Below, piece by piece: positions 10,838 through 38,409 of a stretch of DNA of 64,000 nt; positions within the stretch are counted from its first letter, which is position 1; every line of letters starts with the position of its first letter. This stretch comes from Amphibalanus amphitrite. Lineage: Eukaryota > Arthropoda > Thecostraca > Balanomorpha > Balanidae. The stretch spans positions 868,001-932,000 of the forward strand of contig NW_024881586.1 of assembly GCF_019059575.1 (NCBI RefSeq), given 5' to 3'. Both the position numbers and the translations under genes were made by a program. The notes below the pieces were generated by a model that saw nothing but the letters and a program-made list of their open reading frames with translations, did not search any database and was not told where the DNA came from.

Positions 10838-12949
10838 TTAGGCCATGTAAAGGCCGATGTAGGCCGATTCCTTGACCGAGAGGTATTGTACCAGCTCCCA
10901 GCGGTCTGGCCATCTCGTGCGGGCCGCGTCGTACGCCGTTCGAAACCGGTCACCCGACAAAAGGCGTTCTACCCGTTTACGGCAGAGCTGAGCTGTAGCG
11001 GTGACCGTCGCAGAATCCAGCTCAGGTAGGAAGACGCCGAACTGAATTTCAATCATACTGGGGATCGCCAGCCGTTCGAGCACGTCTCTTCGCTCAGTAT
11101 AGCTGGGGAGAGGACCGTTGTAGTTGCGATACGCTTGTGCTTTTTGAGCTTGCTCCAAAGTGTCCCACACAGCGAACAGCATCGGTACGGTTTCACTGAC
11201 AGCCTGTCGCAGCAGTTGTGGCCGCAGCAGCAGCTCAGCCCGGCCCTGCAGCGTGTCCAGTTCCGCGGTCAGGCCGGCCGGCCGCTCCGCCGGCGGCCGT
11301 TGTAGCTGCTGGTGACACCACGTAGCCACTGCGACCGGGTCGCCCAGAATGGTTCTCACGTCTTTTGTCGTGAGGATCGCCACCAGTGGCGTCACGTCCA
11401 GAGTTGTAAGACCCTCATCTCCATTCGGCAGAGTCTGTTGTTCTGCCTCAGTCAGATCGGCAGGGTCGATCACTGACCAGGCCATGAGCAGGCGACACTG
11501 TCGTTGGTTCCAGGCCGAGAAATGGTGGTAGTTCCACCAAAGTAGCTGTTGCTGCCTAGTGTATAGCATGCCAGGTATGTACAACCTCCCCCAAACGTTC
11601 CAGAACTCGCTGTCGGCGCCATGCAGCATGCCTTTCAACACCGCTTTCGTCACCAGCAGACGACCCAGACGGAGTCGGACTTCACGCTCTGGGATATGCT
11701 CTTCTGTGTCTTCGCCAAGGAGCACAGCGATATCATCCTCTTGGCAGCAGGCCATGAGAAGGTAGTTGGCGTGGGTCCTCATCTGGCAAATAGCGTTGCT
11801 GACATCCTGCCGTTGTTGCAGGCTAAGACTTCCCATAACGTTGAGGTTGCGCCAAAAGAAACATGGCAGATGGCCGGCTTTGAAGTGTTCTTCTAGACGG
11901 TCCAAAGCTCGTTGGATGCCGTCAGTCACACCCGTCCACGATTCTTTGGGTGTGTCTTGTGCCAGCCAAAGCACCGTTGTCTTGATGAAATAAGATTTCA
12001 GCTTGTCAGCATTCATGATGCCTATCTTCTTTGCCATCTTTTTCATTTTCTTCAGCGCCTTGATGGTGGCCCGTTGCACTGGACTGAGAAGACGGACGGC
12101 GACTACCTCCGCTCTGGAGAAAGATATCCTCCACTCAACCAGCTCAGTGTCGCTACCCGGTAGACCGGTCGGAACCAGGTGTACTCCGAACCGACACATG
12201 TCGTCTTGCGCCGTCGCTGGAGGGAAGTCGGCCTTGCGAAGTTGTTGGATGAACTCTTGTTTATCGGGCCACCATCCAGAGGCACGGATGCAGGGAACAT
12301 GATCCACACCGCCCTCCGTGTTGTCTGCTGGACGATGGACGTTGACTGCTGGGCCAGGGGTCTCGGGTCGGCAGGTGAACATCACTCGGCAATGGTCTCT
12401 CATCAGACGTCGTACAGAGTCAGCGGGTAGCGCCTCGACCGGCTCTTCGTGTTCGCATGCTGATGTTGGCACCCAGTGCAGCGTCACGAAGCCGGCGTTG
12501 CTGGTCGGCCGTGCCCACAGCTGGGGCGCAGACTGCGGGCTGATGTTGGCTGGCTGCTTAGCAGTTCCTTGCGCCGCCCAACGGAAGGGGCCGTCGAATT
12601 CGTACATGATATCGAAATCGGACGTACCTTTTTCTTTCATGTTACAGTCTGAGAGACCTTCTGCGCCACTTCCCGATCTGTTGAAATAAGTCATCCTCAG
12701 AGGGCGGCGAGGCTGACAATGTTGACACCGGGAGGCAGCGGCGGTCTTTCTGACATCCTGTAGTGCTGATAGCACAGGTTGCCATGGCAACCATCGGAGG
12801 GCGTCAGCAACTTCACTTATAGCTAGATACCCTTGCCAGACGGCGCTACTATGTTCAATGAGTTCTTCTGTAACTAGCAGGGTATCGGGTATTAGATGGT
12901 GGGATGAACCGCAACTTTCAGCAAGCAGCGCCGGTTTGCTCAGCGACAT
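10838..12949 (-). CDS. Mab-21/cGAS-like nucleotidyltransferase-fold protein, intronless
   Basis: An uninterrupted 703-codon frame; the ATG at 12949 is the first Met after an in-frame TGA. Residues about 85-330 carry the Mab-21 pattern: a GSGAEGL turn (93-99), SDFDIMYEFD (110-119), GGVDHVPCIR...WWP (213-228), the WRISFSRAE block (273-281), then a K-rich helix and SYFIKTTVLWL (319-329), with PCFFWRNLN near 362-370. In catalytically competent members the G-S turn and three acids bind NTP and metal. Here D111, D113 and D216 occupy those places, so an enzyme, possibly a cGAS-like sensor making a cyclic dinucleotide, is conceivable. The roughly 330-residue C-terminal extension (375-703) is not recognised. 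No zinc-ribbon insertion of vertebrate cGAS is evident. The lack of introns suggests retroposition or a lineage-expanded family. The family call is firm; the function is inference. Confidence 0.85.
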   Translation of the reverse strand: MSLSKPALLAESCGSSHHLIPDTLLVTEELIEHSSAVWQGYLAISEVADALRWLPWQPVLSALQDVRKTAAASRCQHCQPRRPLRMTYFNRSGSGAEGLSDCNMKEKGTSDFDIMYEFDGPFRWAAQGTAKQPANISPQSAPQLWARPTSNAGFVTLHWVPTSACEHEEPVEALPADSVRRLMRDHCRVMFTCRPETPGPAVNVHRPADNTEGGVDHVPCIRASGWWPDKQEFIQQLRKADFPPATAQDDMCRFGVHLVPTGLPGSDTELVEWRISFSRAEVVAVRLLSPVQRATIKALKKMKKMAKKIGIMNADKLKSYFIKTTVLWLAQDTPKESWTGVTDGIQRALDRLEEHFKAGHLPCFFWRNLNVMGSLSLQQRQDVSNAICQMRTHANYLLMACCQEDDIAVLLGEDTEEHIPEREVRLRLGRLLVTKAVLKGMLHGADSEFWNVWGRLYIPGMLYTRQQQLLWWNYHHFSAWNQRQCRLLMAWSVIDPADLTEAEQQTLPNGDEGLTTLDVTPLVAILTTKDVRTILGDPVAVATWCHQQLQRPPAERPAGLTAELDTLQGRAELLLRPQLLRQAVSETVPMLFAVWDTLEQAQKAQAYRNYNGPLPSYTERRDVLERLAIPSMIEIQFGVFLPELDSATVTATAQLCRKRVERLLSGDRFRTAYDAARTRWPDRWELVQYLSVKESAYIGLYMA

Positions 12950-14337
12950 GTCGGCAGTGAGTTTAAAACCTCAGCTACCACTGTCTGACACTTAGTTCCC
13001 ACCCTCCTAGCAGTTATGCCGCCATTGCACAACACCAGCCTTGATCGGTTTCCTTGTCCGCGCCCCCTTCCAGCTTCTGTTGCTATCGCCCGGCGGCCGG
13101 CGCCAATGTTCACTGCCTCTGTCACCACTGTCCAGCACTAGTCAGATTTCGATACTTCGGCCATTTTGCGGCACTTCATACCATACACTTCATTCCAGTA
13201 GTCGATATCTACTCTAGCCTCAGATATTGATCTCTGCTGCTGAGACCGTCTAGCACTGACCATGCCTACAGTTTTCTACGCAGATATTATGACGGGGCCT
13301 GAACAAGGTCTCCAGGACCACCGCTGTTACACCGCCGCGGGTCGTCTGGAAGTGAAGCTCATACTGGTCGAATCCTCCTGGTGTACTGGTCAAAACCACT
13401 GATATCGCCACCGTCTGCTACCCCCCCCCCCCCACTCCGGTCCGGTCCCACCTCCACTCCGGATGGGAAGGGGCGATAGCAGCTCGAGCCACCACATCCT
13501 GTCACAGTCAGTGGGTGGAAGGAGTGGTGTGAGGCTGAGCCCCGCCTTCACATACCATTCCTTACTGCCAATCCCGGCAGGAAGTACTCGTATGTATCTA
13601 TAGTCATGCAAGGCTTTTCTGTTCTGTTCTCTTCTAATTCGCTCTCACTTCAGTCCTCTGGCCCTGGGTTCGTTTTCATCTCTAGGCCAGTGCCCACTCC
13701 TATAACTCTTATACCTATTTCTCCGATGGGTTCCGTGTGACCCAGTTCTACCACTCGATCGGTAGCTACAGCACGCTGAGCGTTACGCCTCCGGGTCGGT
13801 AAATTCCTGTCTGCCGGAACCACGGGAAGACAGCTCATTAAGCTGAGTGGTCGAGAGGAAGCCGTGATACCTGCAGACTCCCTATTTATGGACGGCTCTG
13901 CCGCGCAATTAACGGCAGGGCGAACTCGTGTGCGACAAAGCTGACCTTTGTGATGTATGTGTGGCTGTGCAGTGTGTACACTGACGTTATATTACTTTTT
14001 TACATCAGGCTTATTTAGTTTGATGATGGTGTAGCGTCATCAGCATTTCTAAGTAATTTCCGTCGATGTTTGCATTCTCAGGAGTGAGTAGGCAAACGAA
14101 CTCGCTTAATATGGAACAGCTCTGTAGGCATCACAGCTATTGAACAACCTTGCTAGCTCAGGGATCGTATCATGCGCTCACCTCTACCTCAAACAGTTAT
14201 GGCGTAGCTGTTTGTTGTTCTCATCCTTATCACTGCCTCATCATGGCAGTGATGCAAACGAATATCTTTAGACATCAGGTTCACCGTATTACATACATAG
14301 TTATCATACACACAAGAATCAATATGCCTCACAGTTC
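12950..14337. other. Upstream region of the Mab-21-like gene
   Basis: Probable 5' flank. On the minus strand a CATAAATAG TATA-like box lies near 13882-13890, about 930 bp before the start codon. It could mark a promoter if the 5'UTR is long or spliced; this is weak evidence. A poly-C run sits at 13421-13434. No other coding sequence was seen. Confidence 0.3.
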
Positions 14338-14720
14338 AGTGGACGAAAACTGGCAGTAAATACTATGGTGGACGGGCTCGGGCAGTCTGTCCACTCTGGT
14401 GGACGGTTTCTGACTGTGGACACTGACGATGCAGTGGACGGAGCCTCATGTCCACTCCTGACGACTCGGGAAGATCGGGCCTGTGGACAAGTTGCGGTGA
14501 ACGGGACCCTTGTCTTTAACGAGTCGAGTGAACGGAGCCTTATTGCCGCAGTCTGGACAAGTCTAGTAGATAGGGCCTCCACGAGAGGAGTCTACTCTGT
14601 ATTCGGGGTAAACGGAACTTTATGTCCACTGAGCGAGTCTAGTGGACAGGTCCCACTGTCTACTCTGGACAAGCCTGGTGACGGGAACTTTTCTCCACTC
14701 CGGACGGGTCTTGTGAACGG
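14338..14720. repeat. Degenerate GTGGACGG/TCCACTC repeat tract
   Basis: Irregularly spaced GTGGACGG, GTGAACGGGAC and GTCCACTC motifs recur through about 380 bp. They leave overlapping open frames on both strands (about 130 codons +, 85 codons -) that are probably by-products of the repeat. A shorter run of CATCAGCG-type repeats follows at 14868-14965. Confidence 0.5.
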
Positions 14721-14965
14721 GACCGTCTCAGCCGGCTCAGAACGCCCGGCTGCCTTCCCCTGATGGTCCGGCGGCAGATCTCGATCGATATGTGCTGAGC
14801 GGCGTCCGCAAAACACACAAACACTTGTGTCGTCCCTAGGGAACCCTGAGGGGGTCTGAGACTATGAACATCAGCCCTGCGACAGCGTCAGCGGACATCA
14901 GCGTCTCCGGACGATGTCGAAACATCAGCGCCGACGTCTGTGTCATCAGCGTCGGTGGAACGTCA

Positions 14966-16299
14966 GCGTCCTGCAAAGTACAGATTACACACAGGGGATA
15001 TGGTGCGCATTGCAATCATGCGTGGTATGATTGCAATCATTGCAATCATAATCATGCTAAAAAAAAAAAACGTTTCACGCCATTCAAAAAGCGTGGTTAC
15101 ATTGGATGTATAGTGGACACTGTGGTAGGCCTGCCAAGAAAATTTCTGACAAAGTTTTCTGCAAACCTTGACCCTGAGTGTTGGTGAACAGGTTTTCATG
15201 AGAGTGCAGACATGTCGCGCAGGATTGATGTCATGCCGATGTTGCGCCTGCATAAATAGTTGCCATGTCAGAATCACTCGTTACTTCGCGATCTCCTTTT
15301 GTCGAGCTACGTAGAATTTCCCAGGAAATCTGTTTATTCAGTCGAAATGTGTCATTCAGCTTAAGGACATACCGCATAAGACGTATACCTATGCACGTAC
15401 GTACAGGCAAATATACCGTCGACAGGTCTAAAGGTCTACAGGTCTACAGGTAGGTACAGGTTTATCTACAGGTAAAATGAGTACCGACTGAAAATTTATC
15501 TCCACCCTCCCTACTAAGGTATAACTTAGTTACTAAGCCTGAATAAACTGAAATGAAGTAGGGTAGGGTGTCACTATCCTTGCGTCTCTGTAAATCACTT
15601 CGAGCTCCGGATTTTGGCTCTATTGCTTCAATCACGACTCCCTCGCCACGCCTCCCCTACCTCGTCCCCGCCCAGTATCCGAATAACACGTCTATTATCG
15701 CCCCGGGTTTGACACTCCCTGCACGGCACGGCCGACGTAACGTCAGCACGTCGGCACGTCAGCTCTGATCACGTCAACACGTCAGCACGTTTCACCGACG
15801 CCCAGGTGTTTGGTGTCAAAACTCTGAGACGGGCTGTCGCCGTGTAGGAGACAGTATTGCGGAGGTCTAGAGATGGAGACGCACGTCGCACATGGCCAAC
15901 GCAAGGCCATATAGGTCAACGTGTTTTGGTACGTGTGAGATATCGTCGTTTTATTCTATTCAGTCATGCAGTTTTCCTTAGGCACAGAACCTCTGGTTCA
16001 GGCTCTGTTTCGACTTTGGCAAAATGCAGAAGCACTGCTGCATATCTAACCCTATAAACAAATGAAAGCAATCACATGCTGATGGAAACTAGATCAATAG
16101 CTACTTTATCTATCGTTGAAAATTCATCAAAGCTGTTTCGCTGACGTCTGTTTGCATGTAACATAACATTCTGTTCAGCTCGTGAATGCCTCTGACCGTT
16201 TGTCGTTGTTTGCATCATGGGCGCCGCCACCGGGGGGGACGGGGGGGACGCGTCCCCCCCACTCTCAGAATGGAAGGGGGACGTCCCCCCCAAACTCAT
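14966..16299. other. Intergenic, nothing recognised
   Basis: Contains short tandem CAGGTCTACAGGT repeats (about 15420-15475) and a cluster of ACGTCAGCACGT repeats (15735-15790). A G-run/C-run palindrome at 16228-16290 resembles the hairpins of the TTAA elements but lacks paired ends. No gene was found. Confidence 0.4.
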
Positions 16300-16851
16300 T
16301 ACGGAGCGAGCGAAGCGAGCGTAGTCTTTCGTAGGTTAACGGAAATTTCTGAGTATGCCGTGGTCACGCTTTTGCTAGGCTTATATCTCAGCAACCACTT
16401 GACCGATTTACATGCGGTGATTTTTGTAGGGTAGCACTAGATTCATTCCTTCTGACGAGCATCGGACTATTCCCGATGCATGTGAGTGACCCCATATGCA
16501 CGTGCCACGTGAAAAACGAAGAGGTGTCAGTTTTGTAACAATTTCAATATCTCGGCAACTACTGGGCCGATTGCGCTGGAAGCTGGCATGTAGGTAGGTA
16601 TACCCACTAGGCAATGCATATCCATGTGCCACAGTTGGGGTGCTGCTGCACGTGCGCACATGCAGGGGTCGATTCCAGATCTCGAGAACGGCTAGGCCGA
16701 TTGCGCTCAAATTTGGCACATCGTTAGGGACCGGTTAGAAGGGTGCAGTGCACAAGTTAGTTGGAGGTATCCCCTCGCAATTTCGCACGTGCAAGGCCCA
16801 CCCCACCCTCTCGCTCGCTCCGTTGGTCGCCCCAAAAGGCGTTTTACTGGT
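16300..16851 (+). repeat. ACGGAGCGAGCG repeat family, copy 1 (shortened)
   Basis: Starts TACGGAGCGAGCGAAGCGAG and ends with TCTCGCTCGCTCCGTTGG then GGCGTTTTACTGGT. The end is partly complementary to the start. The interior repeats the phrase TCTCGAGAACGGCTAGGCCG. It matches the copies at 29265-29950 and 30711-31404 but is about 135 bp shorter and more diverged. The superfamily is unknown; no transposase and no certain target duplication. Confidence 0.75.
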
Positions 16852-17956
16852 TGTTATCCTACTCGAAATTTGATTAGGTCCTTCGGTCCAATGAGACCAT
16901 TTCAGAGCCGCAAGTATGAAAGAATTAGTGGGAGACATTGGTCGGGGCAGCCACCCCAGTGAGCCACTTGGGATGAACCCGACCAATTGAACAGGCAGCC
17001 CAGCCACTGGCACTCACTGCACCCGGCAGAGGACTATAGCTCCAGTGGAGCCATTCCCGCATGGGATAGAGTTGCCCGTCCAGCCCGGAGCAGGGGGTTC
17101 AGGCATGGAGAAGGATTTGACTGTCCTGGGGATGGAAGAGATGGAACGGCCGGTGCCGAATCTGAGAGGGTCCAGGAGGTTTAGATACTCAGTATATGGG
17201 GTGTGGGCCAACATGCATTGATCTGACCCCTGCCACCTCGGCCAACAAAATCTCCAGCTCTTATCCGACCTGTCATCACGGAACTGCCGATTTTCGATAT
17301 CGTGATCAACGTGTGTCGTTTAACACGACTGGCCGAACACGGGCCTAATATACCTATTTCGTCTAACCAGCCAAGCGCATGACTTTACACCAATCCGACC
17401 TCAAAGTCAAAATCCGAACATTTTCGAAGACTTCAACTCCGACTCTGGCCAAAACTGGCCAAAACAGTCAACTCCGACTGATTCCGGCTCCGACCCCACA
17501 CTTCTGCAGTCACGCTAGGTACACTAAATTTCCAGCTTCTAAGAAATAAGCTATACGGTTGACAGGACCACAAAACTTTGAGGCGACTTGACTACTTGAC
17601 TTGGTTTTCCTGACCTAAGGTTTTCTGGTTTCAAGCTTGTTACACGGGCTGCAAAATTCGTATTTTAAAGCAGTTTTGCCTAATGTTTTTTTGCCAATTT
17701 TCGCGGCGCTTCGCGCCGATTCGTGCACAAACGAAAAACAGAGATTTGTGACTATACAACGCCCCCTCCCCCACGCGGGTATGCAATATGCATTACCTAT
17801 GCAATATGCATTATCGATCATATTAGTGGCATACATCAGCAATTATACCGTGATAGAACACGAGACTTTGCCGTGTCAAACTGAATCGGACATCAAATGT
17901 GTATATAGGTAGGTACCTCGGTGGGAATGCGGTCTATAGTCATTACTTCAAGGAAA
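16852..17956. other. Intergenic, nothing recognised
   Basis: No conserved open frame or RNA gene was found. The 16960-17210 interval is GC-rich and looks like unique sequence or an old repeat, but it could not be matched to anything. Confidence 0.35.
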
Positions 17957-18146
17957 TACCTAAACATGGGTGTCCATTTCCGCCAAGTCGGGGGTGCCCG
18001 AGCTCTCCGAATTTCCCGCCGGCTCGGCCGGCTTGGCTTTGGAGCCTCAACAGACCGCGCGGGTCAAGGTCACCGCTAGGGCGGCAGCGGATTTGCTGCG
18101 CCCGGGCACCCCCAACTCGGTAGAAATCGACATCTATGTACCTAAA
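17957..18146. mobile_element. Short hAT-type MITE with 8-bp target duplication
   Basis: Identical TACCTAAA octamers at 17957-17964 and 18139-18146 bracket a 174-bp element. Its ends (CATGGGTGTCCATTTC and the complement of CATAGATGTCGATTTC) are inverted repeats continuing inward to GGGGGTGCCCG. An 8-bp duplication with short inverted ends is typical of hAT elements. It lies about 750 bp upstream of the Rab26 start codon. Confidence 0.8.
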
Positions 18147-18794
18147 CACTTTCCTTAAACCAGTTGTTTTGCCACAGTTTTATGAGTTTTTAAACTTAAA
18201 TTGGTCAGGAAATAATGAATATTTGCAAAAGGATTTTATATTTATCTTTACATCACTATTTTCCATCTTTCGTAGAGGCTACTTACCTATATTGCAGCGG
18301 AAGCTGATTACGCGTTGACCAAGCATAGTAGGTACGTAGTTCAAACCAGCTGAATGCTGATTCAGATTGGCTAGCATTTTTCCGTAAGGGAATGGATTCC
18401 TCGGTAAGAGAATGATAAAGTGTAATCTATGGGAATGACTTCAGTCTTCAAACCTAAAATCGATACCGATATATTTGGCTAGGGTGATCGTTGGGCCATA
18501 AAAGCTCCTGATTTGTTCTCGTCTCAGCTCAAGCTACAAAACTGTTACTTCAGTTCAAAACCCTATGTTGAAAGTGGCATATTTGCTTTAAACGTTGAAT
18601 GCATACGACCGAAAAAGCCACGGAAAGAATGTCTACTTTTGGGTTTTCAGTCGGTCAGTCCGTCCCCCCCAGTCAAAAATCCGTGGCGGCGCCCCTGGTT
18701 TGCATGATCTCTGCATGACTCCGTGTAACATCTTCCAGCATCTTGCTAACAAACTGCAATTTTTGGATGACTGGCCCACTAAATCCAAACCAAC

Positions 18795-18875
18795 TGCCTG
18801 CCTTCAACTGTCAACTAACTGGCACCTGACTGCCAACTAACTGCCACCTGACTGCCACCTGACTGCCACCTGCCC
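18795..18875. repeat. ACTGCCACCTG tandem repeat before the Rab26 start
   Basis: A run of roughly 11-bp units (CTGACTGCCACCTGACTGCC) ending about 20 bp before the Rab26 ATG. It would lie in the 5'UTR or core promoter. Because it is close to the start codon, length variation could affect expression; this is inference. Confidence 0.55.
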
Positions 18876-18896
18876 TGGAGAGAGGAAGAGAGCGGC

Positions 18897-35709
<16,813 letters not shown>

Positions 35710-36070
35710 TACCCGGAGAGCTAGACCCCAGCGTGGACCCCGGACCCCGGAGTGGATCCACAGGCGCCAGGGTGGATCCTCGGGCCCCAGAGGAGACCCT
35801 GGACTCTGAATGTGGATCCGCGGATCCAGTGTGGATCCACGGACCTCGGAGTGAACCCTCGAACCCCAGAGTGGGCTCAGGACACGAGTCCGGACCTGTA
35901 ATTACATGAGTCCGACATATCCGGGTACGGATCTGGAGTTGGGTCCTTAGCGGACCACGAAAATGGATACGTGGACCCGAGTAGACCTCAGACACGGATC
36001 CAGGCGAGATTCTGGACCCGAATCCGGATCCAGATACGAAGTTAGACAGGGATCCGGATCCAAACACGAC
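35710..36070. repeat. GGATCC-rich degenerate repeat in the Rab26 3' region
   Basis: Immediately after the Rab26 stop codon, GTGGATCC, GGACCCC and GGATCCGG motifs recur irregularly for about 350 bp. It would lie in the 3'UTR. No plus-strand AATAAA was seen close downstream, so the transcript end is not located. Confidence 0.6.
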
Positions 36071-37735
36071 TGCGGAAATGCCCCAGGTCCGGGGACGGCC
36101 CAGCGTGATGCGGTGTGGCTCAAAGAACAAAAGGGGGCCGAGAGCACACCGCTTCGAGACAATAGACCCACGACAATACGCCAGCAGGAGCTTCCGCATA
36201 GAGAAGGGGCAGTGAGAGGTGGTGCGTTTGTCTGCTGATTATCAACAAGGCGTGCAGAATACATGCAGTGAATAGATGTAGTAAAGGGTGTACTAGAACA
36301 TGTATTTTTCAACAATATTGTTTTATGTTGTCATTGCATTAATCTACATAGTCTGATGTCATAATTGATGGGCTGTAATGGCCTTATGTCGTGGCTATTT
36401 TATTGAAGTGTTTTACTTTATTTGTTGGGATCGTATGCATTATTTATTATTTGAAGGACCATATTTATAAAACAAACCTACGATGGTCTAATGTCTGTCT
36501 GTAGGTTGCACAAGACCAAAGGAGAATCCATTAGCGGCGATACAATATGCCCTTATGTTATCGTGGCTGCATCAGTTGTGTCTATGTTTACCAGCAGCTG
36601 TATTGAATGCCGGTAGTAGTGACTTTTTAACCGCTCGCTGAACCCAACTCGGTGCATACGCTACTTCACAAGTCTGCAGAAGACTGAACTGGAATGGAAG
36701 ATCGCTGACATTGAGCGAGCAATTGCCATCAAACGGAATGGCGTGGAGTTACACTTGGTGATGCGCTGGTAAAAGTGGCGTTTTGCTACTATGAGGAGAA
36801 GCAAGTGTGACTAATTCATATGTTCATATTGCTTGGCGCGTCTGCTGTGACGAGCGCTCGGTTGGGGAAGAAAGTTACATTACTTTGAACAGGGAGCATC
36901 ATGTTCGCTACTAATGACCAGTTTATTGCTGAAGTCTAAATATTGGGTTTCAGGCGTCGTGGAAGTGTGAATGCCTGTTAGTAGTCACGGGGTGGGAGCT
37001 AGGAGCCTGTGAGTGTGGCACAGGTATGAGTGACTTGACGTGTCATTTGTCATTGTGACAGAATCATGAGTGGAATTTGCTGGGCGATGACAAATAACTA
37101 TATCATGACCAGCAGCGAGCACAGCTTGTAACTTACCCTAATGAACGAGCTGTAACTGTGAGCTACTTGATCGCGGCGTAAATTATGACGTGACGTTATG
37201 AATTGTGCGACTGCCACACACGATTGGCCACTCGCAGCTTAGTTGTGTGTTGAAGTCAGAGATATCTACCGTACGCTGCTGCAGAGTAGTGGATTTTTGT
37301 GCTGCTGAGTGCTGATGTTTGCTGAATAAGTATGTGCTGGATGTGTGCTGGGTGTGTGCTGGCATAGATCGCATGTCAAACTGAAGTGGCGTTCTAAAAA
37401 CGCAAGACGATATCAAACCACACTTCGGGCCATGAAATCTCGCTATAGGTACCGCAAGAGACTGACTGCTTTCTCGCAAATAAGCTCGCGTGTTGCGGTT
37501 AAATCCGATGCTGTTGTATCGTGAGTTGCAAAACGTACCTATACTATGTGGGCAGCGTCTTGTGTTAGTGTTAAATTGTTTGCATTTAGACTAAATCTAT
37601 AAGTATGTCTTATTGAAAGCTGCAATATCTAAATACATACCCGTGAGCACAAATTATATCATGTAATTTATTTTAAAAAAAAAACGCCTCGAAGAGAAAC
37701 GAGCACAAAGTCTTAGATACGTTATCATATGAAGT
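36071..37735. other. Intergenic between convergent genes
   Basis: Separates the 3' ends of Rab26 (+) and the secreted-protein gene (-). No coding sequence or classifiable repeat was found; a GTGTGCTGG-type triplet repeat lies near 37330-37365. Confidence 0.4.
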
Positions 37736-37741
37736 TTTATT
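37736..37741 (-). promoter_or_regulatory. Possible poly(A) signal of the secreted-protein gene
   Basis: AATAAA on the minus strand, about 390 bp past the stop codon at 38130. It is the first canonical hexamer noticed downstream; no transcript evidence. Confidence 0.4.
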
Positions 37742-38129
37742 GCGGATGTGTCTGCAGTGAATCACACATTTAAACATCATTTTCCGACCAGTGCGTCACA
37801 ATATGCGTCCATGAAACGTAAAACACGAGTTTCACACCTGAAAACAATGCCTTTGAATCAATGTGATGGTCATTAGCGATTTATCACTCCATATAAGAGC
37901 GAAGCTGAGTTGCTGGCCATCAGTAATGCCATCTACAATACTGACCGTTTGAACGAACAGCAAACATTTAATTACCCAACAAACCCTTGATCGCTTTCGC
38001 TAGAAAACGCGATTGGCAGGTCACCCTCAGTGAAACGCCATGACGATACCGCATACCGTTTCACCACTCAGGCGACTGCCGCGTCATCTATATAAGCACT
38101 GCTTCATACTATCGCCGCCAGGTGGCAGG

Positions 38130-38409
38130 CTAGCAGGTGGGTGCGTTGAACGGCATCGGTGACGGCAGGCAGCCGTCGATGCTGATAGTGACGGTCTGCG
38201 CCCCTGGCCGGGTGCGCGTCACCGTCACCGTCTGCGTCGTCAGCATGGTGGTGAGGAAGGTGACGCCGCTATTCTGGTTGATGCACTCCTCGTTGACCCC
38301 GGAGAGCTCAATGATCTGAGGCTGGCCGGCTTCGGAGAGGGAGGACACCAGCTCGGGAGCCGCGCTGCCCACGGCTGCCGGCTCCGGCGCCAGAGACTTG
38401 GCCATCCGC
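38130..38409 (-). CDS. Secreted protein exon 3 and stop
   Basis: 280 bp from acceptor TGTCTCAG to TAG at 38130-38132. It encodes an Ala/Pro/Ser-rich segment, then GVNEECINQNSGVTFLTTML and the Thr-rich C-terminus ending NAPTC. Confidence 0.75.

Noticed and set aside
12318-12689. Plus-strand open frames (60-123 codons) across 10778-12689
   Set aside because: They are shadows of the 703-codon minus-strand Mab-21-like gene, whose domain pattern is unmistakable.
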